This document shows positions 53,395-61,685 of a stretch of 64,000 nt of DNA, piece by piece. Each line of letters begins with the position of its first letter. The first letter of the stretch is position 1. The notes below the pieces were generated by a model that searched no databases, was not told the DNA's origin, and saw only the letters and a list, made by a program, of their open reading frames with translations. The DNA lies in NCBI RefSeq assembly GCF_008642375.1, contig NZ_CP029194.1:1612001-1676000 (forward strand). Reading direction: 5' to 3'. Source of the DNA: Streptomyces venezuelae. GTDB lineage: Bacteria; Actinomycetota; Actinomycetes; Streptomycetales; Streptomycetaceae. A program made the translations under genes and the position numbers.

Positions 53395-55412
53395 GAGCGG
53401 AGCTCCAGGTCGGGGACGTCGGTGCGGGTGACACCGAAGGTCCGGGTGTACAGGGCGAGTTCGGCCTCCAGGGCCCGGGTCATCGTGTCGGCCCTGCGGA
53501 AGCCGTGCCCTTCTCCCTCGAAGGCCAGGTAGGCGTGGGGGACGCCGCGGCCGGCCATCCGGGCGAGGAAGCGCTCGGCCTGCACGGGCGGGCAGATGAC
53601 GTCGTCGAGCCCTTGGAGCAGCAGGAAGGGGGTCGTGATCCGGTCGACGTGCTCGATCGGTGAGCGTTCCTCGTAGCGGTCGGGGACCTCGCCGAGGGGG
53701 CCGACGAGGCCGTCGAGGTACCGGGACTCGAAGTCGTGGGTCTCGTCGGTGGCCCAGCCCCGCAGGTCGAGGATGGGGTAGATGATCGTGCCGCAGGCGT
53801 ACACGTCGGTGCCGGCGAGGGAGGCGGCGGCCGTCCAGCCGCCCGCGCTGCCGCCGCGCACCGCGAGCCGGGCGGGATCGGCGGTGCCCTCGGCGGCGAG
53901 GGCCGCGGCGACGGCCGCGCAGTCCTCGACGTCGACGACGCCCCACTGCTCGCGCAGCCGCTCCCGGTACTCCCGGCCGTAGCCGGTCGAGCCGCCGTAG
54001 TTGACCTCGGCGACGCCGATCCCGCGCGAGGTGAAGTAGGCGATCTCCAGGTCGAGGACGAGCGGGGCGTGGCCGGTGGGCCCGCCGTGGGCCCAGATCA
54101 CGTAGGGCGGCAGTTCGTCGGCGGGTCCGGTGATCAAGGGGTGATGCGGCGGGTACACCTGCGCGTGGATCTCGCGCCCGCCGGGGCCGGTGAAGGTGCG
54201 GACCCGCGGCTCGGGGTAGTACGCGGGGTCGACGGCGTCCGTGTGCGCGGCGCCGACGACGCGGGTGCGGCCGGTTCGGGTGTCGAGCTCGACGAGCTCG
54301 TATCCGCTGCGCGGTCCCGCGGCGACCCCGACGACGCGGGTGCCGTGCGCGGCGAGGGTGGCGGCCCATTCGGTCCAGGGTCCCGGGACGTCGACGAGGG
54401 TGCCGCGGTCGGGGTCGAGTATCCCGAGGGCGGTGGTGCCCTTGCCGTGGACGACGGCGATCAGACCGTTGTCCAGGGGCGTGAACCAGTTCAGTCCGAT
54501 CTTCCAGAGCGGTCCGGCGAACTCCTCGTCGCGGGGGTGGAGCGGGACCGGTTCGCGGAGGCCTCCGTCGGCGGTGGGCTCCGCCCGGTAGAGGTTCCAC
54601 CAGCCGGTGCGGTCGCTCGCGAAGAGCAGGCGTCCGGCCGTGTCCCAGGCGACCTGGGGGATCGACTCGGCGGGGCCGCCTGCGACGGTCCTGGCGCCGT
54701 GGAAGGTGCCGTCGGGGGCGACGTCGGCGAGCTGGACCTCGGTGCCGTCCCAGGGCATGCGGGGGTGGTCCCAGGCGATCCAGGCCACCCGGCGCCCGTC
54801 CGGGGAGAGCCGGGGTCCCGTGACGAACCGGTGCCGCCCGTCGGAGAGTTCGCGCACGGCGCCGCGGTCCTCGGCGGCCGATCCGTCCAGCGGCACGGCG
54901 GCGAGGACCCTGCGCACATCGGTCGGCGCGGGCCCGGTGAACTCCTCCAGGACGGCCCACACCTCGCCCCGGTCCGGGTGGATCACCGGATCCACCCAGC
55001 GCGCTCCGCCGCCGACGCCCGAGACGGGGGTGAGCGGCCGGGGCGGGGAGTCCGCTCCGGCCTCCGGCTCGTACGCGTACAGCCGCTGGTCGGGGAAGTG
55101 GCTGAAGACCACGAGGGGTCCGCCGGTGGGCCGCGCGGTCGCGGCCCAGGGCTGCCCGCCGTACTCGACGACGCGGCTGCGGACGTTCCACGGGACGGGG
55201 AGGAGGCTCTCCTCGGTGCCGTCGGCGCGCCGCCGGACGAGGGCGCGTCTGCCGCCCTCGGCGGGGCGCGGCGCGGTCCACCACAGTTCGTCGCCGACGG
55301 ATCGCACGTACTCGGGCCGGCCGTCGTGGGCGGCGGTGAGCGCGGCGTCGACGGGCGACGGCCAGCCGCCGTGGGCGGCCGTGGTCGTGTGCCTCGTCTC
55401 CGTGGTGGCCAT
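53391..55412 (-). CDS. Prolyl oligopeptidase-family peptidase (S9)
   Basis: A 673-residue cytosolic peptidase with an N-terminal beta-propeller (SPDGRRVAWIAWDHP, GRLLFASDRTGWWNLYRAE) and a C-terminal alpha/beta hydrolase domain. The nucleophile is Ser522 in RGGSAGGW, with a LLQGLDDVICPP Asp and a GEGHGF His completing the triad; HGGPTGHAP provides the oxyanion region. Closest in style to dipeptidyl/acylaminoacyl peptidases. ATG at 55412 behind GGAGGAG. It lies 25 bp after the M20 gene and overlaps the S66 gene. Confidence 0.92.
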   Translation of the reverse strand: MATTETRHTTTAAHGGWPSPVDAALTAAHDGRPEYVRSVGDELWWTAPRPAEGGRRALVRRRADGTEESLLPVPWNVRSRVVEYGGQPWAATARPTGGPLVVFSHFPDQRLYAYEPEAGADSPPRPLTPVSGVGGGARWVDPVIHPDRGEVWAVLEEFTGPAPTDVRRVLAAVPLDGSAAEDRGAVRELSDGRHRFVTGPRLSPDGRRVAWIAWDHPRMPWDGTEVQLADVAPDGTFHGARTVAGGPAESIPQVAWDTAGRLLFASDRTGWWNLYRAEPTADGGLREPVPLHPRDEEFAGPLWKIGLNWFTPLDNGLIAVVHGKGTTALGILDPDRGTLVDVPGPWTEWAATLAAHGTRVVGVAAGPRSGYELVELDTRTGRTRVVGAAHTDAVDPAYYPEPRVRTFTGPGGREIHAQVYPPHHPLITGPADELPPYVIWAHGGPTGHAPLVLDLEIAYFTSRGIGVAEVNYGGSTGYGREYRERLREQWGVVDVEDCAAVAAALAAEGTADPARLAVRGGSAGGWTAAASLAGTDVYACGTIIYPILDLRGWATDETHDFESRYLDGLVGPLGEVPDRYEERSPIEHVDRITTPFLLLQGLDDVICPPVQAERFLARMAGRGVPHAYLAFEGEGHGFRRADTMTRALEAELALYTRTFGVTRTDVPDLELRS

Positions 55413-55437
55413 CTGGACTCCTCCCCCTGTCACGGTC

Positions 55438-56772
55438 CTACGCGGTCTTCAGATAGTGGTCGAGCACCCGGACGCCGAAGTGCAGGGCGTCGACCGGGAC
55501 GCGTTCGTCGACGCCGTGGAAGAGCGCCCCGTAGTCGAGCTCGGGTGGCAGCCTGAGCGGCGAGAAACCGTAGCCGGTGATGCCGAGCCGCGAGAACTGC
55601 TTGGCGTCGGTGCCGCCGGACATGGTGAAGGGCACGACGTGTCCGGCCGGGTCGAAGCGCTCGACGGCGGCCCGGAGCTTCGCGAAGGTCGGCGAGTCGA
55701 CCGGGGCCTCCAGGGACACCTCGCGGTGGTGGTGCTCCCAGTCCACGTCGGGCCCGGTGAGCGCGTCCATGGTCGCGGCGAACTCCTCCTCGCCGCCGGG
55801 CAGCGTCCGTCCGTCGATGTACGCGACGGCCTGGCCCGGGATGACGTTGACCTTGTAACCGGCCTTCAGCATCGTCGGGTTGGCGCTGTTGCGGACGGTC
55901 GGCTCGACGAGCGCGGCGGCGGGACCGAGCTTGTCGAGGAGAAGGTCGACGTCGAGGTCGGGGGCGCCGGTGTCGACGTCGATGCCGTACAGCCCGGCGA
56001 GTTCGGTCAGGGCGGCGCGGACGGTGGTGGTGAGACGGACCGGCCAGGTGTGCGCGCCGATCCGGGCGACGGCGGAGGCGAGGCGGGTGACGGCGTTGGC
56101 CGTGTTGACCTTGGAGCCGTGGCCGGCCCGGCCGTGGGCGGTCAGCTTGAGCCAGGCGGTGCCCCGCTCCCCCGCCGCGATCGGGTAGATCGTCGTGCCG
56201 GGCTGCGGGTGGAAGCTGAACGCCCCGGACTCGCTGATGCCCTCCGTGCAGCCGTCGAAGAGCGCGGCGTGCCGGTCGGCCAGGAAGCCGGAGCCGTCCT
56301 CGGCGCTGGCTTCCTCGTCGGCGGTGTACGCGAGGACGATGTCGCGGCGCGGCCTGACGCCCTGGCGGGCCCAGGAGCGGACGACGGCCAGGACCATCGC
56401 GTCCATGTTCTTCATGTCGACGGCGCCGCGCCCCCACACGACTCCGTCGCGGACCTCCCCGGAGAAGGGGTGCACGGTCCATTCGGCCGGGTCGGCGGGG
56501 ACCACGTCGAGGTGGCCGTGGACGAGGAGCGCGTCGGCCGAGGGGTCGGTGCCCGGGATGCGCGCCACGACGTTGGTGCGGCCGGGGGTGCGCTCCAGGA
56601 GGGTGGGTTCGATGCCGGCGGCGGCGAGCCGCTCGGCGACGTACTCGGCGGCGGGACGCTCGCGGCAGTCGCCGCCGCCGTGGTTGGTGGTGTCGATGCG
56701 GATGAGCTCGGAGGTGAACGTGACCACCTCGTCGAGCGCCGTCGTGTCCGGGCCCCGGACCTCCTCAGCCAT
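55438..56772 (-). CDS. M20-family metallopeptidase (dipeptidase/deacylase)
   Basis: A 444-residue di-zinc hydrolase of the M20/M25/M40 group. Metal ligands His87 and Asp89 (HGHLDVVPA), Asp119 (GRGAVDMKN), the catalytic/metal Glu153-Glu154 (TADEEAS) and a dimerisation domain in the middle are all present. The ligand set is complete. Substrates in this family are dipeptides or N-acylated amino acids. ATG at 56772 overlaps the M55 gene by 8 bp, showing an operon. Confidence 0.92.
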   Translation of the reverse strand: MAEEVRGPDTTALDEVVTFTSELIRIDTTNHGGGDCRERPAAEYVAERLAAAGIEPTLLERTPGRTNVVARIPGTDPSADALLVHGHLDVVPADPAEWTVHPFSGEVRDGVVWGRGAVDMKNMDAMVLAVVRSWARQGVRPRRDIVLAYTADEEASAEDGSGFLADRHAALFDGCTEGISESGAFSFHPQPGTTIYPIAAGERGTAWLKLTAHGRAGHGSKVNTANAVTRLASAVARIGAHTWPVRLTTTVRAALTELAGLYGIDVDTGAPDLDVDLLLDKLGPAAALVEPTVRNSANPTMLKAGYKVNVIPGQAVAYIDGRTLPGGEEEFAATMDALTGPDVDWEHHHREVSLEAPVDSPTFAKLRAAVERFDPAGHVVPFTMSGGTDAKQFSRLGITGYGFSPLRLPPELDYGALFHGVDERVPVDALHFGVRVLDHYLKTA

Positions 56773-57598
56773 ACTGCTCCTCCACCGCGGCCGAGACGAT
56801 GGTCGTGACCGCCTTGAACGTGCGAATTGCCTCGTACATCGTCTCTCCCGTGTAGGAGACGCGCCGCTCTCCGCTCCGCGCCACGCCGGGAACCACCGTG
56901 GCGGCGGCTCCCAGGTGGTCGGCGTCGAACTCCACCTCCACGGTGAACGGTCCGCCGCGGACGGGCTCGTGCCGGACCGCGAGGGAGGTCGCGTCCTTCG
57001 CGGCCGCTCTGATGTCGGCGGCGGTCCTCGCCGGGGTCCGGCACACGGCCGCGTACCGCGAGACGTGGTCCTTGACCGCGACCTTGCGGGCCTCCGGCGC
57101 GTACCCGAGGGCGTCCTCGCAGGTCAGGTCGTCGCCGGTGACGAGGACGACCGGGACGCCGTACTCCGCGACGACGTGGGCGTTGAGCACGCCCTCGCTC
57201 GCCCGCTCGCCGTTCAGCCACACGCCCGTGATGGAGTTCGCCAGATAGGTGTGCGCGAGGACGCCCGCCGCGCCGGCGCCCGTGTGGTACCCGACGAACG
57301 CGATCCCGTCGACGTCCCCGTGCTGCACGCCCTCGACCATCGACAGCGCCTTGTGCCGGCCGGTGAGCATCTCGGCCCGCTCGTCGAGCCGCTCCAGGAG
57401 GAGGTTCCGCATGGTCGAGTGCGCTTCGTTGATCAGCACCTCGTCGGCGCCGCCGTCGAAGAAGCCCAGCACGGCCGCGTTCACGTCGGAGGTGAACATC
57501 GCACGGCAGCGCTCCCACTGGGGCGTACCGGGCAGTACGTCGGCGGGCCAGGTCACACCGGTCGCGCCTTCCATGTCGGCGCTGATGAGGATCTTCAT
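56765..57598 (-). CDS. dppA: D-aminopeptidase (peptidase M55, DppA-like)
   Basis: A 277-residue zinc peptidase releasing N-terminal D-amino acids from peptides such as D-Ala-D-Ala-type dipeptides. The SxDxEG zinc motif is SADMEGATG (Asp8, Glu10), followed by LINEAHSTMRN, GRHKALSMVEGV and the FVGYHTGAGA His motif. First gene of a minus-strand operon with M20, S9 and S66 peptidases. ATG at 57598; a GTG three codons upstream is possible. Confidence 0.92.
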   Translation of the reverse strand: MKILISADMEGATGVTWPADVLPGTPQWERCRAMFTSDVNAAVLGFFDGGADEVLINEAHSTMRNLLLERLDERAEMLTGRHKALSMVEGVQHGDVDGIAFVGYHTGAGAAGVLAHTYLANSITGVWLNGERASEGVLNAHVVAEYGVPVVLVTGDDLTCEDALGYAPEARKVAVKDHVSRYAAVCRTPARTAADIRAAAKDATSLAVRHEPVRGGPFTVEVEFDADHLGAAATVVPGVARSGERRVSYTGETMYEAIRTFKAVTTIVSAAVEEQYG

Positions 57599-57705
57599 GT
57601 CTGGCACCGTACGCGCCGCCCGGCAGCCCTACCACCCCTGTGGATAAACGCCGTTGGAGTGGACCAATGGCGGCCCGCCGAAGGTCACCGGGACGGCGGT
57701 ACGGA

Positions 57706-59532
57706 TCATCCGCGGAGTTCCGGATACCCCCGGGGATCGGCCTCGGCCAGGCGGCGCAGGGCGGCGGCCGCCTGTTCCTGGGGCGGTGTCCCGTCGTCCG
57801 GGAGGTACCACAGGAACTGCCGCTGTTCCCCCTCCGCTTCGGGCGTTCCGTCGGCGGCCAGGAGCGGACCCGTGAAGGTGACCACGGTCGTGTCCGGCGC
57901 GTCGAAAGCCGTGGAGATCCATCCCTGCACGAGCCCCCACCGGGTGAACGTCTCCGGCCGGTCGCGCAGGCCCGCCGTGATCAGCCGGGCCGTACGGCGG
58001 GCCGGCCAGGCCCAGCCCTGGTCGTGTTCCGCGTACGCGATCTCGGCGTCGTACGCGACGGCGTCGAAGCGGTACGCGGGGAGCTCCGGCAGCCCGAGCG
58101 GCGCGGCCGGCCGCCGCCAGCCGTCCCAGACGACGTGGTCGCCGTCGCGCCGCACGGTGACGTACAGCGCGCCGCAGCAGCCCTCGGTGCAGTAGGCCTC
58201 GGCGAGCCTCACCTCGCGCGGCTCGGGCGTGGCCCGCAGGGAGCCCCTGTCGAGCAGCTGCTCGGGCGGCTCGCCGGGACCCTGGCCGAAGGCCTCGGGG
58301 ACGAGGGGCCGTCCGTCGATCAGGAAGCGTGTCTCGACGACCTCCGGCTCGGCGGGATCGGCGACGGCGACCTCGATCCGCAGCCGAGGAGCGCCGGAGG
58401 GCTTCGCCGCGTCGTCGGTACGGAGCCGGCCTGCGGTACGGAGCCGCCGCACCGTGCGGCGGATCCAGTCGGCGCGCCGCCGGTCCGCCGGTTCGGCGGG
58501 CGCGTCGCCCTGCCACCTCGCCACCGCCAGGAGGGCGTGGAAGAGTTCCTCGCGCCGCCCCTCCGGCCAGGCGAGGAGGTGGCCGGCGCCGCTGTGCAGG
58601 TCGAGAGCGAGAGAGACCAGATCGGCCCGGTGGCCGAGCTCGCGGGGCAGCCGGTGGGCGAGGCCGGCCACCGTCTCGTACAGGTCGACGGCCTCTCCGT
58701 ACCGAAGGATCTCGGCCGGATAGTTCTGGCGACTGGTCATCCGGACCAGCACACGGACCGTCTGTGCGAGCAGCCCGGGACGGTCAGGCTCCCGCCGGAG
58801 GAGGTCCACCAGACCGATGGCCTCGGCGACGTGCCGGGCGGTCTCGGGCCCGAGGCCCCGGGGCCCGGTCGGGATGTCCAGGAGCCGGTCGCGTACGGCG
58901 TCGGTGTCCCCGCGGTCGAGTGCGCCGACGAGGGCGCGCAGCTCGGCCCCTCGGACGCGGTGGATCAGCCACACGAACGCGGCGGCCCGCGGGTCCAGGG
59001 GGGTGAGCGCGGTGACGGTCTCCTGGTCGAGTCCTTGGAGAAGGCCGAGGGTGCGGAGGCAGGGCACGTCCTCGGCCTCGCCGAGGCGGGCGAGGATGCC
59101 GAGGCCGGCGGCCACGGTGAGCGTGGTGGTCCCGTCGCGGGTCAGGCGCCGGCCGAGCGCCCTGGCGCGGGCCCGGTCGCTCGGATCGTCGGGTGGTGGG
59201 AGAGCGGCCGCCGCGGAGCAGACGGTGCGGTCGCGGACCCCCGTCGCGGCGAGCGCGCGCTGGGCCTCTGCGGCCGCCCGCTCCTCGTCCGCGTCCGCGA
59301 GCAGCGAGACGAGGACGTCGGTCACGGCGATCCGGGCCTCGGCATGCGTGCGGCCGACGCGTGGTGTCCTCGGTGGGCGCCCGGTGTCGGGCAGCGGATA
59401 CCCGCCCTTGGGCAGGGGCACTCCGGGTTCCGCGAGCCGGAGGTCCCGGGCGTACGCGAAGAGGGAGGGGGCGGAGAGGGAGGAGTCGGAGAAGCCGGGG
59501 GCGAGCGTCGGGCGCTCGTGCGGGGCGCTCAC
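57706..59532 (-). CDS. Large conserved hypothetical protein
   Basis: A 608-residue soluble protein that I do not recognise. The first 200 residues include helical, HEAT-like stretches (VLVSLLADADEERAAAEAQR, LRALVGALDRGDTDAVRDRL); the C-terminal half contains a CTEGCCGALYVTVRRDGDHV motif with three closely spaced cysteines that may bind metal and a HVVWDGWRRPAAPLGLPE region. GTG start at 59532. It precedes the peptidase operon on the same strand with a 107-bp gap and may be unrelated to it. Confidence 0.7.
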   Translation of the reverse strand: MSAPHERPTLAPGFSDSSLSAPSLFAYARDLRLAEPGVPLPKGGYPLPDTGRPPRTPRVGRTHAEARIAVTDVLVSLLADADEERAAAEAQRALAATGVRDRTVCSAAAALPPPDDPSDRARARALGRRLTRDGTTTLTVAAGLGILARLGEAEDVPCLRTLGLLQGLDQETVTALTPLDPRAAAFVWLIHRVRGAELRALVGALDRGDTDAVRDRLLDIPTGPRGLGPETARHVAEAIGLVDLLRREPDRPGLLAQTVRVLVRMTSRQNYPAEILRYGEAVDLYETVAGLAHRLPRELGHRADLVSLALDLHSGAGHLLAWPEGRREELFHALLAVARWQGDAPAEPADRRRADWIRRTVRRLRTAGRLRTDDAAKPSGAPRLRIEVAVADPAEPEVVETRFLIDGRPLVPEAFGQGPGEPPEQLLDRGSLRATPEPREVRLAEAYCTEGCCGALYVTVRRDGDHVVWDGWRRPAAPLGLPELPAYRFDAVAYDAEIAYAEHDQGWAWPARRTARLITAGLRDRPETFTRWGLVQGWISTAFDAPDTTVVTFTGPLLAADGTPEAEGEQRQFLWYLPDDGTPPQEQAAAALRRLAEADPRGYPELRG

Positions 59533-59709
59533 CGCGCGGGGTGGAGCTCGATTCCGTAGGTCATGGGAGCATGCTGCCCTCCGGGCCTCCCGACCCGCCA
59601 TCGAATTAGCAGGCGCCTCGACGATGGCTCGAATAGGGCGAAATATCGTCAACATGTGCGTATAGGCTGTCGGCCGCAGTTGTCGTACCGACCTTCCGGA
59701 GAGCACTCG

Positions 59710-60888
59710 GTGACCATCGCCATCACCCCGTCCGACACGTCCGCCGACGAGCGCGAGGCCGCCCCCGAGGCGATCTCGGAGCCCGAGTTCTGGGTGCCGG
59801 AGGCCCCGGAGCCGGAGTCCCCCGAGGCCGAGGCCGAGGTCCAGGATGACGCCGAGGTCCAGGATGAGGAGCCGGAGCCGGTGTCGCCCGACGCGCACGA
59901 CCCCGTCGTCGTCCGTGACGCCCAGGACTTCGGGATCTACGCACGCACCGGCGGCTGGGCCTTCGCGCTCAAGGTCGCTCGGAGCGTGCGCCCCGGCGGC
60001 CAGCCCGCCGAGGGCACGGCGGCCGCGAAGGTCTCTGCGAAGGCCTTCGCCGCGCTCGCGGGATGCTCGCCCGACCGGGTCATGCGCTACTACAAGGCCT
60101 GGGACATGGCAGCCGACGACGGCCTGGTCCCGCAGTTCGAGGTCCTGGTGCCCGGCGAGGACGTCGAGCTGCCCGACGCGGACGTCTGGCTCTCGTACTA
60201 CACCTCCCGCAACAGCGCGTCCTCCGTGCGCGGCCAGGCGATCAGCGCGGCGGCCGAGGCGGAGGGCATCCGGCCGACGAAGGCCCTGGAGGTCGCCGAG
60301 AACCCGACGGCGCTGCGGGCCGCGATCCTCGCCGACCCGGGGACGGCCGAGGCGGCGCGCGGGGCGCTGCTCGACCGGATGAAGGAGGACCCGGCGCTCC
60401 AGACGGAGATGGCCCGCGCGATCGCCCGCACCGACGACCTGAAGAAGGCGGTGGCGAGCGAGGCGAAGGCGGCCGACCGCATCGGGTACGTGCGGCAGAT
60501 CGTCGAGAACGGCCAGATCAAGACCCCGGCCGGCCAGACGGTGGCGGCACCCGCCGAGCTGCGCGCGGAGGCCGAGCGCCACCTGTCGCTCATCGACGAG
60601 CTCGACGACTCCGAGGAGGCCGGCGAGTGGGCCGGTGAGGCGTACGACGCGGTGAAGGGCCTGGTCGCCCGGGCCGTCGAGGAGGACCCGACGCTGCGGG
60701 TCCAGGAGCGGCGCACCAAGTTCTACAACAGCCTGCAGAAGGCGACGAAGGTCTTCGAGGAGCTGACGCTGGACGAGGTGATGGAGGAGGACATCTACGA
60801 GGCCGACATGCTCCAGCGCCTCGAAGCCCTCCAGGAGGCGATCGGCAGCTGCATCAGCGCGCTGCGCAAGGCGACGATCACCTCCTGA
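59710..60888 (+). CDS. Conserved acidic protein, possibly DNA-associated
   Basis: A 392-residue soluble protein. The first 60 residues are acidic and Pro/Glu-rich (VQDDAEVQDEEPEPVS). The rest is helical: IYARTGGWAFALKVARSVRP, AFAALAGCSPDRVMRYYKAW with a helix-turn-helix-like look, then long charged helices (LQTEMARAIARTDDLKKAVA) ending in a C-terminal YEADMLQRLEALQEAIGSCI helix. It resembles a conserved actinobacterial family seen near replication or plasmid genes, but I cannot name it. GTG at 59710 with GGAGAG upstream; a strong hairpin follows. Confidence 0.7.
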   Translation: MTIAITPSDTSADEREAAPEAISEPEFWVPEAPEPESPEAEAEVQDDAEVQDEEPEPVSPDAHDPVVVRDAQDFGIYARTGGWAFALKVARSVRPGGQPAEGTAAAKVSAKAFAALAGCSPDRVMRYYKAWDMAADDGLVPQFEVLVPGEDVELPDADVWLSYYTSRNSASSVRGQAISAAAEAEGIRPTKALEVAENPTALRAAILADPGTAEAARGALLDRMKEDPALQTEMARAIARTDDLKKAVASEAKAADRIGYVRQIVENGQIKTPAGQTVAAPAELRAEAERHLSLIDELDDSEEAGEWAGEAYDAVKGLVARAVEEDPTLRVQERRTKFYNSLQKATKVFEELTLDEVMEEDIYEADMLQRLEALQEAIGSCISALRKATITS

Positions 60889-60932
60889 GGACCACTTCTG
60901 ATACGGAAGAACCGCCGACAGGAAAAAGAGGT

Positions 60933-60964
60933 GGAGCCCCGACCGATGTCTCGATCGGGGCTCC
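60933..60964 (+). terminator. Terminator after the acidic conserved protein gene
   Basis: GGAGCCCCGA (60933-60942), 12-base loop, TCGGGGCTCC (60955-60964) forms a perfect 10-bp stem 44 bp past the stop. A second GGCGGGG/CCCCGCC stem follows near 60981-61003. Confidence 0.82.
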
Positions 60965-61059
60965 CGAACTGCTTCGAGGGTGGCGGGGCCAGGGTGACCC
61001 CGCCCCACCACCCTTCATCGCGGAGCGTCATGATCGTCGCCACTCGCGTCTCATCGTCG

Positions 61060-61202
61060 CCTATGGTCCGCCGCACATCAGTGGCCTGGGCCTTGGGTTC
61101 GGTCGAGCAGTTGTGAACGAGAACCGACGCCGCACCGAACTCCACGGCGCCGTCGTCTCCCTCGCCCGCAGCCTCATCGGCTGGAGACGCCTCAAGAAGC
61201 AC
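61060..61202 (-). pseudogene. Orphan HINT-domain tail fragment
   Basis: Minus-strand translation gives GAVEFGAASVLVHNCSTEPK, whose LVHNC (61107-61124) is the conserved C-terminal splice/cleavage motif of HINT domains in polymorphic toxins, matching the PVLVHNC of the intact Rhs gene to the right. The sequence upstream of the motif has no HINT body and that downstream merges into the terminator region without a recognisable toxin. It is interpreted as debris of a former toxin cassette, cut by the adjoining IS30-type relic. Boundaries are approximate. Confidence 0.65.
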
Positions 61203-61227
61203 AACTCATGATCGTGTTACGAGCTCT

Positions 61228-61347
61228 CAGAACCTTCAACACCCGCGCGGATCTCGACGCTGTTGCCGGCCCGCTCAACGGACGCCCACGCAAAACGCTC
61301 GGCTGGAAAACCCAGCCGAGCGCCTGCATGAACTGCTCGTGGCCTGA
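61228..61347 (+). mobile_element. IS30-type transposase C-terminal relic
   Basis: Plus-strand translation reads NTRADLDAVAGPLNGRPRKT then LGW, the conserved C-terminal end of IS30-family transposases. A one-base shift at 61312-61320 is needed to recover the normal ending ENPAERLHELLVA and a TGA at 61345-61347. The upstream catalytic part is absent. The AACACGACC and GTGTTGCGACGCCCCC bases after the stop resemble an IS30 right end. Dead remnant, and the probable agent that broke the neighbouring toxin cassette. Confidence 0.7.
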
Positions 61348-61442
61348 TCAACACGACCACGTGTTGCGACGCCCCCTAGAAATCGCCGAATACCGGCGGG
61401 GCCTTCGAACTCACGCTTCCAGGATCGACAGGAACCTGCACC

Positions 61443-61685
61443 CTAGTTGGGCCACGGAACGAATGCGATCAGCTCTTCATCCGTGACACCACCTTCGGTC
61501 CAGCTCAACAATTCGAGCTTCTGCTTCACGGACCAGCCGTATTCTTTACCGAGAGCAGATGCCGCGTTGATTTTCCTGCCACCATTCTCGCCGAACGCCC
61601 GGAGAGAGTCGGCGATTTCGATAATCGACGCCCCTTCTCGCTGCATTCGACGCGCTTCCGCGACCCATTCTTCCAGAGACATCAT
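61443..61685 (-). CDS. Candidate immunity protein for the Rhs-HINT toxin
   Basis: An 80-residue acidic soluble protein (SLEEWVAEARRMQREGASII, GWSVKQKLELLSWTEGGV) with no known-family match. It starts at the last base of the Rhs stop codon (TGATG), with GGAGAAGG upstream, and lies in DNA noticeably more AT-rich than the window average, like the toxin tip. Small size, position directly after a HINT-toxin gene and shared base composition are the usual marks of an immunity gene. Not experimentally supported here. Confidence 0.72.
   Translation of the reverse strand: MMSLEEWVAEARRMQREGASIIEIADSLRAFGENGGRKINAASALGKEYGWSVKQKLELLSWTEGGVTDEELIAFVPWPN

Noticed and set aside
60795..61202. 135-residue minus-strand frame as a complete gene
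   Set aside because: It runs through the terminator hairpin of the convergent gene and only the LVHNC-containing part is meaningful; treated as a HINT relic.
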